The notes under the pieces are model-generated. The model saw nothing but the letters and a program-made list of their open reading frames with translations, did no database searches and was not told the DNA's origin. The position numbers were made by a program, and so were the translations under genes. A stretch of DNA of 64,000 bases from Lepisosteus oculatus (Eukaryota > Chordata > Actinopteri > Semionotiformes > Lepisosteidae): assembly GCF_040954835.1 (NCBI RefSeq), contig NC_090697.1, positions 42,096,788 to 42,160,787 on the forward strand, given 5' to 3'. Below, in pieces: positions 1-10,660 of this stretch; the stretch's first letter is position 1; every line of letters starts with the position of its first letter.

Positions 1-360
1 CATTGTACCAGGAAAATCCAGAGCAGAATGTCATGTCATCCATTTGTCAGCTAAATCAAAAGAGGGTCATGTAGCAAGTCAATGATCCTAAACATATAAA
101 CAGATCTTTTAACAAAACAACTGAATAAGAAGGAATTTGTGTGTTTGGTATGCCCAGTTCAATGTCTGCACCTAAACCCCCATTGAAACCTTATGGATAC
201 ATCTAAAAGGAAATGTTCATGCAAGAAAAGCCTCAAATGTAACAGACCTTTGTACTGTTACTTGTATTGTACTTTGTTCCATTTATGTTACCAAACATCT
301 TGACAAGCTCCACAGCATAAAATAACATTACTATATATCATAGTAGGGATGATATTGACT
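1..360 (+). mobile_element. Decayed Tc1/mariner transposase C-terminal fragment
   Basis: The plus strand reads in broken frames as the end of a Tc1 transposase. There is an NDPKH-like stretch near 92-106 (aatgatcctaaacatat), then a region resembling the 'NP-E-LW' block near 170-205, then a VHARKASNVTDLCT-like tail near 215-255. Stops and indels disrupt it. It lies in the tpo intron downstream of the third coding exon and continues off the left edge. Confidence 0.55.
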
Positions 361-499
361 GAGTGATGCACTGCTTTAGATGTGAGATAGATAAAATTAC
401 TTACTGCATTTAGTCCAAAAAAGTTCCAAAAAATTAATAATAGTGGTTTGGATTAATTAAGAATACTTAAACCTACTGTATCTCTATAAGGTCCATCAT

Positions 500-790
500 T
501 TCAGAAGTGAATTTCATGAAGCAAAGATCCAACCATGAAGACCAAGAAGGATTCAAACCAACTAAAGTTGCTTAAAGCCTCAAATCAGGAGAATTGGATA
601 GAAACATTTCAAAGACCCTTAATATCTCTATGAGCATGATGAGATCAATCAAAAAGTGCAAAGCACCCTGACAGCCTATACCATGCTTCCTCTCCAAACG
701 TGGCACTTGTGCAAGAGGAAAGTAGTTAGGAATGATACTGTGTGGCCAATAACAACTATGTAAGAGATACAGAGTTAAGTGGTTGAGGTG
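500..790 (+). mobile_element. Decayed Tc1/mariner N-terminal transposase fragment
   Basis: An 'atgaagaccaag' start at 534 is followed by the diverged helix-turn-helix region of a Tc1 transposase: the 'tttcaaag...aatatctctatgagcatg' stretch and the 'gcaagaggaaagtagttagg' stretch. The same sequence family recurs at 8860-9140. It sits downstream of a C-terminal piece (1-360), so these are two separate insertions or one rearranged copy. Confidence 0.5.
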
Positions 791-1391
791 TGAAAAAAGT
801 CTGTCTCAACTATTGTACTGTATATCCCTCTCATTCCACAAAAGGGGCTCATATAAAAATGAGAAAGATATCATCATTACATTATTTAATATTAACAACA
901 TAAATCATACAAATATGCAGAATGTTTATGCAATACATGGTTTCTATAATTTTTAAGTTTATATTATATTAGAAGTATTAGAAGCCACTCTGCAATTTAT
1001 GTGAAGGACTGTTCCCTGTTTTCATACTTTTAAAAATGTTACACAATTACAAAAACATAGTAAATAAAAATCTTGGAGTTATGTTATAGACCACTTTCCC
1101 AAATAGAAATCTTAGCTATGTGTTTTCTGCACAACAACATACAGATAAGTGTGTCTTGAAATGATCAGGGCTGGGTTTGTATTGTGTAAATTGTAGAAAG
1201 GAATACAGTATGAACATACTTTCTCAATGCAACTACTTTGAAGGAGCACTTCAGGTTACACAACTTACACTTTCAGAATTGTACTGGCACAAAGAAAATA
1301 GATATCATTGATGTTTAATTCTCTTATCATAATAATAATTAACTAACAATTGACTTAACTGTAAGAAATAATTAGATATAGCTGTACTCAC

Positions 1392-1561
1392 CTTTTATCA
1401 TAATGGTTCTTTTATTTCTCTTAGGTGTTCTGCTCTTTAAAATGTGTAAAGTTGTTTCTAAAAGTTCTGCAGCTCTTGATATCTCTTGAGTCTCTGGTTC
1501 AGCTTGTTTGAAAAATGATAAAATCTGCACTGGGGATTGGACTGTGCCTTGGTTATGATTC
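1392..1561 (-). CDS. tpo: tpo coding exon 3
   Basis: The acceptor is TTGACATTCAG and the first base completes Gly63. It encodes N64-K119, including LSFFKQAEPETQEISRAAEL, the best-conserved peroxidase propeptide block in the window. It ends one base into the next codon at the donor G|GTGAGT. No following exon was found in 1-1391. Confidence 0.88.
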
Positions 1562-2941
1562 CTGAATGTCAAATATAAAGGCAAAATCAATTCCTTGCAA
1601 AGATGATAAAATTACAGACAGCACAGCGGCACAGTGGTTAGCATTTCTGCCTTCAGCGCTAGGGACCTGGGCACAATTCCAGACCTGAGTATTATCTGCA
1701 TGGACTTAATATGGTCCTCCCTCTGTTTGTGTGGGTGTCCACCAGGTGTTCCAGTTTTTTCTACAGTTTAAAAACCTACAGTTTAGGTTAATTTGTTTCT
1801 GGAAAACTTGGCCCTTGGTTGAGAATACTTCTACAGTATGTGTGCCTTTCTGCCTTGCAATAGACTGACATCCTTTCCAGAGCATTCCCTGCCTTGCTCT
1901 TTTTACTTGCCGGGTTAGACTCTGGCTTCCATGCAAAGTAGTGGTTAAAAAATTGATGGATGGATGACAAAATGATCTGCTGACCAGATAGAATTTAAAT
2001 GCTTATTTTACATTAAAAATACTATGAACAAGTAGGGGAATTTACACAAGCAATGATTGTCAAAATTAAGCTAGCAGCTTCTAGATTCAACTATTTAATG
2101 TATTGCAGCCTGGAAGTGAAAAATGTCATACCCTTTCATAGTGTTGAATATAGCTCTGTCTACCATGTGAAGACTTTCTTGGAAAGCGGAGGAGATAATG
2201 GAATCCCCAATCTTTTTCAAGTTGCCTTGAAAACACAAGAGGAACACAGGAAAAAAATGGTGCATAAGTCTTGACCAATTCAAAGTTTTTTTAGAGAATT
2301 CAGTCTATTATCAGTGTACTTTCAGTCTATTAAAGTACAGTATGTCTCAGTTTGTATTTCCAGGCTTTAAATGTATTTTATTTTGACTTAAAGTAGATCA
2401 TTTTGTTAGTTACTTTGTTTTATAACTGTATTTTTATGTATGTCCTGTACATCATTATTTCAGAAACCGTGACTGTAATAGAGTGTGTAATCTACATACT
2501 CTATACACTTAACAGTCAAAACCAAATAAGATAAAACTGTGTACCATGCAACGTCCTGACTATGGCTAAATTATTTCAAAAGCAGAATGTAATTGTCATG
2601 TCCTAACTCTTTGGTTCAGGCTTCACAAAATAGATTGTTTATTTAAGTTTAGTTACTTATTTGAGAAAACAGGTGTTTGTTTTAAGGGTGTCCCTTTAAA
2701 TTGTAAAAAATAAATATTTTAAAATTGTGCATTTGACATGCAGGTCAATTACACTGCTTCAGTTTAATTTGCATTATACTTGCAGTTTTTCACATAGTGT
2801 AATTTAGCAAAAAGATTACTTCATCGTAAAAAACAATATTAACTTACTTTGTCCTTCTTCTTCTGCCTCATTACTGAAGAAGAATATGAGCACCATGCAG
2901 GACAGTAATGTAGCTATGGCAACACCTGAATAAATCCTCAT
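1392..2941 (-). CDS. tpo: Thyroid peroxidase, 5' coding exons (partial gene)
   Basis: Thyroid peroxidase is a membrane-anchored heme enzyme that iodinates and couples thyroglobulin tyrosines at the follicle surface. Three exons (2941-2848, 2225-2132, 1561-1392) join with matching phases to give 119 residues. Residues 1-25 form a hydrophobic signal peptide after MRIYSG. Residues 33-62 carry the ESLHMVDRAIFNTMK stretch. Residues 72-100 carry SPVQILSFFKQAEPE...ISRAAELLET, which lines up with the propeptide of animal heme peroxidases, and with TPO best (human has SPAQLLSFSKLPEP and ARAAEIMETS). The neighbour sntg2 is upstream in the same orientation, as in human 2p25.3, which favours TPO over MPO/EPX/LPO. 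The heme-binding histidines and calcium site are not in the window. An in-frame ATG at 2998 exists, but 2941 gives the better signal peptide. The 5' UTR and promoter were not located. Confidence 0.88.
1617..1967 (+). repeat. tRNA-headed SINE-like repeat (GGATGG-tailed family)
   Basis: It starts with 'cagcacagcggcacagtggttagc', an A-box-like head. A diverged B box ('gggcacaattcc') follows, and the tail is 'gatggatggatgac'. It shares body and tail with 3433-3756, 10374-10660, 28430-28590, 39420-39700 and 48640-48760. It lies within tpo intron 2, in the opposite orientation to the gene. Confidence 0.75.
2132..2225 (-). CDS. tpo: tpo coding exon 2
   Basis: The acceptor is a pyrimidine-rich tract ending in TTTTCAAG. 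Exon bases GC complete the AGC (Ser32) codon left by exon 1. It encodes N33-K62, including FQESLHMVDRA, which matches the EESKRLVDTA region of human TPO. It leaves two bases (GG) before the donor GTATGA. Confidence 0.85.
2848..2941 (-). CDS. tpo: tpo coding exon 1 (signal peptide)
   Basis: Encodes residues 1-31 plus the first base of codon 32. It starts at ATG 2941 and ends at a consensus donor (CAAA|GTAAGT). The hydrophobic core is ATLLSCMVLIFFF, followed by an acidic EAEEE run. Confidence 0.85.
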
Positions 2942-3432
2942 GGTTTTGAAATGTGATAGATGAGCTATGAAACAAATGTATAAAAAATATAAATGCATAT
3001 CGTTTACCAGAAAATATCATCCCGATCTTATCATTACCAACGCTAACCACGTGTTAACAGAATATTATTACAGAAAAGCAACACTGTTTAGTTGACAACA
3101 CTAGTAATAGTGTAATAACCACAAAAATTAAACATACATTTTTTTCAATACCATACAATTCCAACACAATATCACAGAATAAAGTATGAATTTGTTATAT
3201 CCTCTGAATTCTGATGGAATTCATTGTGATTTTGTGGTGTTTTTTAGAGAATGTTACCAATTCACCATACTGTATAGTAGACATTGTTTTCTATCTGTTG
3301 TACATGTTATTATTTTCATTTTAATTTTCTGTCTGTTTTAGGATTGTGACTTCATATCACAAAAGAAATAAAACATGAATACCTTATGGAATTCAAAATT
3401 AATTACCATTTTTAAAAAGTGTTACCAATTCA

Positions 3433-3756
3433 GGGCAGCACGGTGGCACACTGGTTACCATTTCTGCCTTGCAGCACTAGGGCTCTGGATTATATTTTAG
3501 GCCCCGGGTGCTATCTGTGTGGAGTTTTCCCCATGTTCTCATGGGTTTCCTCCCACAGTCCAAAAACATACTGGTAGGTTAATTTAATTCTGGGAAAACT
3601 GACCCTAGGTGTAGTTTTGTGTCTGTATGTCTGTCCTGTGATGAACTGATGTCCCTTCCAGGTTTTGCCCTGCCTTGCGCCCTTTGCGTGCCAGGATAGG
3701 TTCCGGCTCCCTCTGTGACCCTGAATTGGAAAAAAGTGGTCAGAAAATTGCTAATG
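3433..3756 (+). repeat. tRNA-headed SINE-like repeat (GGATGG-tailed family)
   Basis: One of the better-kept copies. The head is 'gggcagcacggtggcacactgg'. The body contains 'tttcctcccacagtccaaaa', 'tgtcctgtgatgaactgatg' and 'ttgcgccctttgcgtgcc'. The 3' part ends near 'agtggtcagaaaattg', without a preserved GGATGG tail. Confidence 0.8.
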
Positions 3757-5164
3757 TTACCAATTCAGAATTTACAAAACAACTTCAAGATATTGTCTAT
3801 GTACTGTATTGTTCCATGACACCACAGAAAAGGTTATGCTTAAAAATCTTAAATTCAAATAATAAAGCTTAATTGTTAGGTAATTAGGAACAAAACATTA
3901 ATATGTGTGTATTATTTTGGTGATAGCCTATAAGAATTCATCAGAGTGACTGAAATGTCTAATAATCTCATATACTGTACGTTTCATTTCACAATTGAAA
4001 TTTTCTGAATCACTATGCATTAGTTCTAAAAACACATGAAAATTCTAAGAGGTATCCAAACAGCACGCCTTTTATCCTTCCCAACAAGTATTGTGGTTCA
4101 GTGGTAATTCTTAACCTACTATTGGTTCTGAGGAATATAAAAAGGACTATTTTTAACATTTGTGGTTTCATGTCCTTGGGGCATGACTCACAGGTATCCT
4201 TTTTTCAACAGTATATTCTATTTTTCTCAGACAGTTTTTTTTAATAACCATTTTTTAATAATGGTTTGGATGATGTTTCACTTTCAATTCATTAGGTCTT
4301 TTACATTCAAACAACCACACTTATACAATGATAAAATGTTAAAATGTCATAATATGTTTTGTTGTCTCTTTGAACTCTAATACCCAAAAAATCTTCTTTG
4401 CAATAAAAACAAAGTATTAAGCCATTAAACTGCAAACATTTTTATTTCTCCGTAATAGAAAACAATAGAAAATAGCATTTCTAAAACATAACATGATGAC
4501 AACAAACTGTCTTTTCTAGACACTGTCGTCTGTTTATAGATTAAAATGTGAATGCTACTGCTTAGTTAAGAATTTTGGGATTATCTGTGCACATATTTCA
4601 AAGAACATTTTACAGGCTAGTACACACACACTTTTAGTGTTCAGTACTCCAAAAACATATTATTAACAGACTATGTATTTACATCGTATTTGTAATGATG
4701 TACCTTTATCTAAGTTCATACAAAATGTGCAATATATAAATTATTTTTTTATATATGAATAACATTCTATGTCAACAGTACAACAGTATCATCAAGATGT
4801 AACATATACAATATATATTAATAAATATTGGTCCAAATGTACATATGATGACAAAAACAATATTTACCTTTTTATGAAATGCTGCACCCAGAGTAGGGTG
4901 AGAGAAGAGAGGGTTGCACCCAGTCTTTTCATGGGCTCATTTGTCAATGAGTATGAGCCAAAGTACTTTTACTTTAGTGGCCTACATTTAATCTATGCTC
5001 CACCCCTCTTTGGTTCGAGTGCCCTTCAGCATTTTTCACTGGAAGTACCTAAAGTACTTTAATTGAGCTTAAGTGAGGAAAAGAAAACAGTTGCAAAATA
5101 CAAAATAACACAGGGAGAACAACATACTGTACTTACATGTGCTGCAAACTAAAACAGTTCTTTA

Positions 5165-5262
5165 TACTCATCCATCCCTCCCTTTTCTAACCACTCTATC
5201 CAATTCACAGTAGCAGGGGCGCCGGAGCCTATCCCTGCAAGCAACAGGTACAGGGCAGAATA
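5165..5262 (-). repeat. 3' end of the GGATGG-tailed SINE-like family
   Basis: 'catccatccctcccttttct' followed by 'gcgccggagcctatccctgc' is the reverse complement of the 3' end of the family seen at 3433-3756. Confidence 0.65.
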
Positions 5263-5850
5263 TACTTTAAATGTAAAGTGTTTTGAAAATATGACTTTGT
5301 ATTTTTAAAGCTTATAGCAAACATTATATAACAACTTATTTTAATGAATTCCATGTTATTTCTTTATTTGGCTTTTCTGACCACTTCAAAACACTTCCCT
5401 TACATCTTGGTTCTTACAAGGGTATAGCGGACAAGTGTCATCTTATAGCCCAGGTGGTAGGTACAGAAAACATCAATTTATACACACTTTGGTGTATATT
5501 ACTGACAGAAATTGCGATCCATACTTTTCTTTTTGTGAATCAACATGTAGTGATATCTAAAATTTCCCATATAAAACAAACAATGTTACACTCACCAGAT
5601 TTATTTAAAAACAACCCAAAATTAGGCCATCCAACTATGACAGACATGCCATGCAATAGGGATTTCACTCCAAGTCTCCACTCACCCCTCCTACAATCCT
5701 GGATATGAACAGTAGAGAGGTGACACAAATAATATGTAATATAGGGGCAATTCATCCCAGGAGAGGGAATGTGGGTTGTCAATATCCTTTTAGGTGTGAT
5801 AAGATCAGTCAAATAGACCTGCTGCTGCTGATACGGAGCAAAACCAGGGC

Positions 5851-5882
5851 TATCATTTTGTAAGATTACTTACAAAATGATA
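5851..5882. repeat. Perfect 14-bp hairpin
   Basis: The arms TATCATTTTGTAAG and CTTACAAAATGATA are exact reverse complements around the loop ATTA. Confidence 0.8.
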
Positions 5883-6864
5883 TATGATAAAGCAAGGAAA
5901 AATACTGAATAATAGTGGACAACTATTCTAGAACACATCTGGACACTCCAACTCCATTGGAAACACATTCATGAAGGACTAAAGATAAGTATATACAGTA
6001 TGTGTCCAGTACACTCTGTGTCAAAAAGTAAATCATTAAACCACTGGGAATATTTGTAAAATAAATATGATCCCAGATATCAAGGAATTTCTGCATCTGT
6101 AGCTTTCAAATAGCAACATCTCTAAATGTTTCTTTAAAGCATCTTAAATATAATCATAGTTAAATATATAAATTTAAAATGTAAAATATAAATATAATAT
6201 ATACTAAAAGGGAATACATTAATCAGAAATGTATAAATATAAAAAGTCAATACCTTTTTGTTTCTGAAATCCAGCAGATTATGCATGGTCTACATCACCC
6301 CCCAGGAGAAATCATAGGCAAAAAAATTGAAGAACAAAGATGTAGGTAAAAAATAAAGTTCAGATAGAATGTTACATATTTTTTTTATTTTCTACAGAGT
6401 AAAAAAGAGAAAGGAGAATTACCAGTAAGGAATTTATAATTCAGATGTTTTGGGGGGTTTTGTAAATCAAACAAAAAGTGCAATTAAATGCAAATTATAA
6501 GCCAAACAGATCTACAATGTTAATGGGACGCTGGAATGATGTAATATGATAACACAAGCATATACCTGTATGCAGACACTAGATCTTAAAGGAACATCAA
6601 GTTACATGAGAGTCAGAATTAAACCAAAGTAATAACTAATAATATTTCATGGTTGTAGGTTGTTGTAGGGAAAAAAAAGTAACTTCACTATTCCATGCAG
6701 TGGAGGAATCAATCTATTTATCTATGCTCAGAGAGCATGAATCAGTATACTGTACATACATACAGTGTATTTAGACTATTTATTTAAAAAAACCTTGTCT
6801 ACCAATTTTTAAATTAACCTTAAAGCATTATAGCCAACTTCAAAGTATTAAAGCCTCTTAAAAT

Positions 6865-7440
6865 TTAAGAGAGGGGGATGTTTTTTTTTCTCGAGGGTAG
6901 AGGTAGTCTGCAGATATGTCCAAATAAACAGTAAATACGACAAGTACAAGGATAAGTGTAATGAAAGTGTTCTTTCCGGACCCTATGCAGATGACATGAT
7001 CCGGGGATGAGTGAGGAAAAGACAAGGAAAAAGGCATGCTGGAGTTGGGAATGAAAACGGGGGGCGTGTCCATGGTGCGCAGGTATTCTGGGGGGTGAGT
7101 CCGGAGCAAACAATCCAAAACAATGGGATCTCCAAGATGAGGCAAAAGTCCAAAGCCAGCAGTCCATCCGAGATGAAGACAAACAGGATTAAAAACCGGA
7201 GCGGGATCCAGTGGAGGGTCAGGGGGGGTGGAACGGGACCAGATGCTCCAGATGCATTGCAATGCAGAGCCCGAAATAAAGTGAGCATCTGGCATCCAGC
7301 CCACCTTAAAAGCATCTGGCTTTTAAGGTGGGCTGGATAGGAGGCAGGTGCACAAATTCAAGTCAGAAGTGAAAAGAGCTGGAGCGCCCTTAAGGGGGAG
7401 GGACTACAATCGTGACAATTAGAAGGTGTGGTTGCATTGT
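6865..7440. repeat. GC-rich block, probable repeat of unknown class
   Basis: The block is much richer in G and C and in CpG than the surrounding sequence (for example 'ggaccctatgcag', 'ggggggtgagtccggagc', 'gtggagggtcagggggggtg'). Several overlapping ORFs exist on both strands, but none resembles a known protein. It contains a perfect 20-bp hairpin at 7294-7338. The composition break suggests an inserted element. No terminal repeats were recognised. Confidence 0.45.
7294..7338. repeat. Perfect 20-bp inverted repeat (hairpin)
   Basis: The left arm ATCCAGCCCACCTTAAAAGC (7294-7313) and the right arm 7319-7338 are exact reverse complements around the 5-base loop ATCTG. Confidence 0.9.
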
Positions 7441-7983
7441 GTTAGAATCATTTTACACGTGCTCAGGGCTTTGTTGACATGGCTATATGGAAGGTTCGAA
7501 TACTGACCAGTTTATCAAGCACTTATGGCTGATAAGCATGGTGCGCCCGGCATTTTTGTGGGAATGTTATTATCGGCTTACTCATCCTGTTAAATATTTC
7601 CATCCAATGTCGTTATTTGAATTATTTTAATTCTTCACTTGTAAGAAGGATAAAAGAGACAATGCAGATGCCCTGGGTCAAGGGGAGGGAAAGTAGGGAT
7701 TTTTTTTAACTAAAGGGTTAAAAGATCAAATTATTTGCACCATACTTTTCCCTTTTAGTTGAGTGTACTGCTCTAAAGTTTTTTTTATGAAAAATAACTG
7801 TGAATGAGCAATGCATTTTCCAATTGCGTGATTAATTAATCAATTACTGTCTGATCTATTCCATTATCTTGTGCTTAATAAATTACTTCTGCCTTTCAGT
7901 TTTATTTTCTTACAGTAGCTCAACAGAATGGTAAGAATGCTTCATTTTCAGGTTTTCCACACTCTACTGGAAGAAAATAATCT

Positions 7984-8032
7984 TATACAAGGTTCTTACA
8001 CTTGTGATCAACAAGTGCAAGAACCTTGTATA
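7984..8032. repeat. 22-bp inverted repeat with one mismatch
   Basis: The left arm (7984-8005, TATACAAGGTTCTTACACTT...) pairs with the right arm (8011-8032) with a single mismatch, around the loop GATCA. It is flanked by unique-looking sequence. Confidence 0.9.
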
Positions 8033-8684
8033 AACACTAAAAAATCTGAAGCTGTCGCAAGCTTATCACATGCAGAAATATCAGAGTGTGGGACTGACTG
8101 GAATAGAAAAGTAGCAATGACAGAGTTTGTCTATAAACAGTTCAATGTGATCCAGTAACTTAAAATTACAGGGATTGGATACTTAGGATGGATGCCATAC
8201 AACTCAATTTTCTTGAAATGCTTGTTGAATTCTTATCTCTTTGAAGCTGCAGGTGAAGAAATGGAGTTACACAGTATGTCCCCTACAACTCATTGCTCAG
8301 ATTTCAGGGACTTAAAAATCAATTATAGGGATTTGGAACAAACTGTATATCTCAAAGTTGTTGTACTTCATCTTTTAAAAAGAGGTTAATAATTCCACTT
8401 GCAAGATTGCTTTCTTTGCCCTCTCCAGAAAAAGAAAACCCACCTATTTATGACCATGTACTGTATATAAACCTGTTACTGATTTTAAACATTCAATACG
8501 AATAACCATGTGGGCATATCTAGTGGTCAGAGTGAATACTATCCAGTCAAAGTACAGTGTGTTGGATAAAGTGGAATACTTGAAACAATAATTCTCTAAG
8601 CAGACAGATGACTGTGAGATGAAGATTAAGTTTCTGATTAGAATTACATCAAATTTTCCATATGCATGTACAGAACATACTGTA

Positions 8685-9765
8685 CAGTGCCTTAAAAAGT
8701 GATCAGATGCTTGCCACTATCACATTTTGTTGCCTCAAATCTCATGGCAATTTATATCTGTTAAATCAATATCTAAAACCTACTCCACGCATTTAACACA
8801 AAAATAAAAAAATATTATTAATTTAAAAGGTTATTAATTTGTTTCGTGGTTCACAAGAAGTATAAAAAAATGTCAAAGGCCCATAATATCTCTTTGAGCA
8901 TGGTAAAATTAATCATTAAAGTGAAAAGCACCCAGAACTGCTTAGATCATCTCAAATAAACAGCCTGGCAAGGAGGAAACTGGTTAGGAGTGCCACTGCG
9001 AGGCTTATGGTGACTTTGACAGTTACAGAGTTCAGTGGATAAAATGGGAGAAAATCTTCATGGCTTAACAAAATTTCAGTTACTCCTTTAAACAAAAGGG
9101 GCTTGTATGAGCTACACGAGGTTTTGCAAAAAAGCACTTACCTTACTATAAGCTACTTTATTTTGCAAACATTTGGCAAAGGGTTTTGTGGTCAGACAGA
9201 CAAAATTTCAATTTTTTAAATCTAAATGCAAAGCATACAGTAATACATTTGACACAAAACCAACTTAGGGCCGCATTCAGTCAATACCCTCCCTGCTGTC
9301 AAGTATGGTCATGGCCGGATTATGTTATAATGCAGGTTCTCATGAGCAGAGACTAGGAAATTTGTCGATATGGAAAAGTACCTTCAAATCATAGAAAAAA
9401 TCTGTTTCAGACATAAAACTGGGAGAAAAACTAACCTTTCAGCAGGACATTGATTCAAAGCACAAGGCTACTGCTACCCTGGAGTGGTTTGCAAAAATGT
9501 ATGTTATTTTGAGTGGCCCAGAATCTGAGAATCTAACTGAGAATCTGTGAAAAAGCCTTGAAAACTACTATCCATAAACAATCCCAAAGCAATGTTAGAG
9601 TGATTTAGCAAGTTTTAATGGTGACAAATTGTAACACGTCCATGTGCAGTACAAAGTTGGCAGAGACTTATCCAAAACAACCTGCAGCTGTACAGTTATT
9701 GCTGCCTAAGTTGCTGCCACCAAATATCGAGTTCACTGGTCTGAATATTTATGCATTCATCATAT
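8685..9765 (+). mobile_element. Decayed Tc1/mariner element, 3' end interrupted
   Basis: A TA dinucleotide (8683-8684) precedes a Tc1-type end, CAGTGCCTTAAAAAGTG. Remnants of the transposase N-terminus lie near 8860-9140 ('atatctctttgagcatggta'). Remnants of the catalytic and C-terminal part lie near 9440-9710 ('caggacattgattcaaagca', 'cttatccaaaacaacctgca'). All frames are broken. A 5S-derived SINE begins at 9766 where the right end would be, which suggests a nested insertion. Confidence 0.7.
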
Positions 9766-10346
9766 GCCAGCAGCCATATCACTCTGCAACTCACAACTGG
9801 CAACCCAATGAAGCTAAGCAGGTGTGAGCCTGGTTAGTACCTTGGATGGAAGACCTCCTGGGAAAAACTAAGGTTGCTGCTGGAAGAGGTATTAGTGGGG
9901 CCAGCAGGGGTCGCTCACCCTATGGTCCATGTGGGTCCTAATGCCCCAGTATAGTGATGGGGACACTATACTGTAAACAGGCACTGTCCTTCGGATGAGA
10001 CATAAAACCAAGGTCCTGACTCTCTGTGGTCATTAAAAATCCCAGGGCGCTTCTCGAAAAGAGTAGGGGTTAAACCCTGGTGTCCTGGCCAAATTTCCCA
10101 TTGGCCCTTACCAAACATGGCCTCTTAATAATCCCCATCTATGAATTGGCTTCAGTACTCTGCTCTCCTCCCCACTGATAGCTGATGTGTGGTGAGCGTT
10201 CTGGCGCACTATGGCTGCTGTCGCATCATCCTGGTGGATGCTGCACATTGGTGGTAGTGGAGGGGAGTCCCCATTACCTGTAAAGCGCTTTGAGTGGAGT
10301 GTCCATATAGTGTCCTTTATAAGTGTAAGCAATTATTATTATTATA
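9766..10346 (+). mobile_element. 5S-rRNA-derived SINE with L2-like tail
   Basis: The first ~120 bases resemble 5S rRNA: 'gccatatcactctgcaactc', 'gaagctaagcaggtgtgagc' (A box/intermediate element), 'cctggttagtaccttggatg' and 'gaagacctcctggg' (C box). An unrelated body follows. The 3' end is a LINE-2-like tail, 'gtaaagcgctttgagtggag' ... 'taagcaattattattatt'. It is essentially full length. Related copies are at 34502-34796, 49945-50456 and 56805-57180. Confidence 0.85.
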
Positions 10347-10373
10347 AATATTTTTTTTGTTCTTGAATTCTCA

Positions 10374-10660
10374 TTGGGGGTGGCACAGTGGTTAGCATGG
10401 TTAGCAGGTCAATCCCAGACCTCGACTGCTATTTCAATAGTTTATATGCTCTCCACTTGTTCTTGTGGGTTTCCTCTGCATGTTGTGGTTTCCTTCTACA
10501 GTACAATTCAAAAACATACTGGTAGGTTAATTGCCTTCTGGGAAAGTTGGGAAAGTGTGAGTTTGATGGATGGGTGTTCTTTCCAGGGTATATCCCACCT
10601 TGAGATAGGCGCTGGCAACCCTGACTTGGAAGAAGTGTTTAGAAAAAGGGTAGAGTATTA
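10374..10660 (+). repeat. Diverged GGATGG-tailed SINE-like copy
   Basis: The head is 'gggggtggcacagtggttag'. 'aaaaacatactggtaggtta', 'tttccagggtatatcccacc' and 'gaccctgacttgg'-like pieces follow, in the same order as in 3433-3756. Confidence 0.65.

Noticed and set aside
4769..5062. A 97-codon plus-strand frame upstream of tpo
   Set aside because: No domain, signal peptide or splice partner, and ordinary intergenic composition.
6858..7340. Several overlapping frames of 100-148 codons on both strands
   Set aside because: They coexist only because the GC-rich block has few stops; none has a recognisable motif, and a 20-bp hairpin interrupts the region.
8952..9137. A minus-strand frame with a membrane-like segment
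   Set aside because: It is antisense to a decayed Tc1 transposase.
9766..9890. A functional 5S rRNA gene
   Set aside because: Only the promoter-like blocks are kept; the sequence is diverged and continues into a SINE body and L2-like tail.
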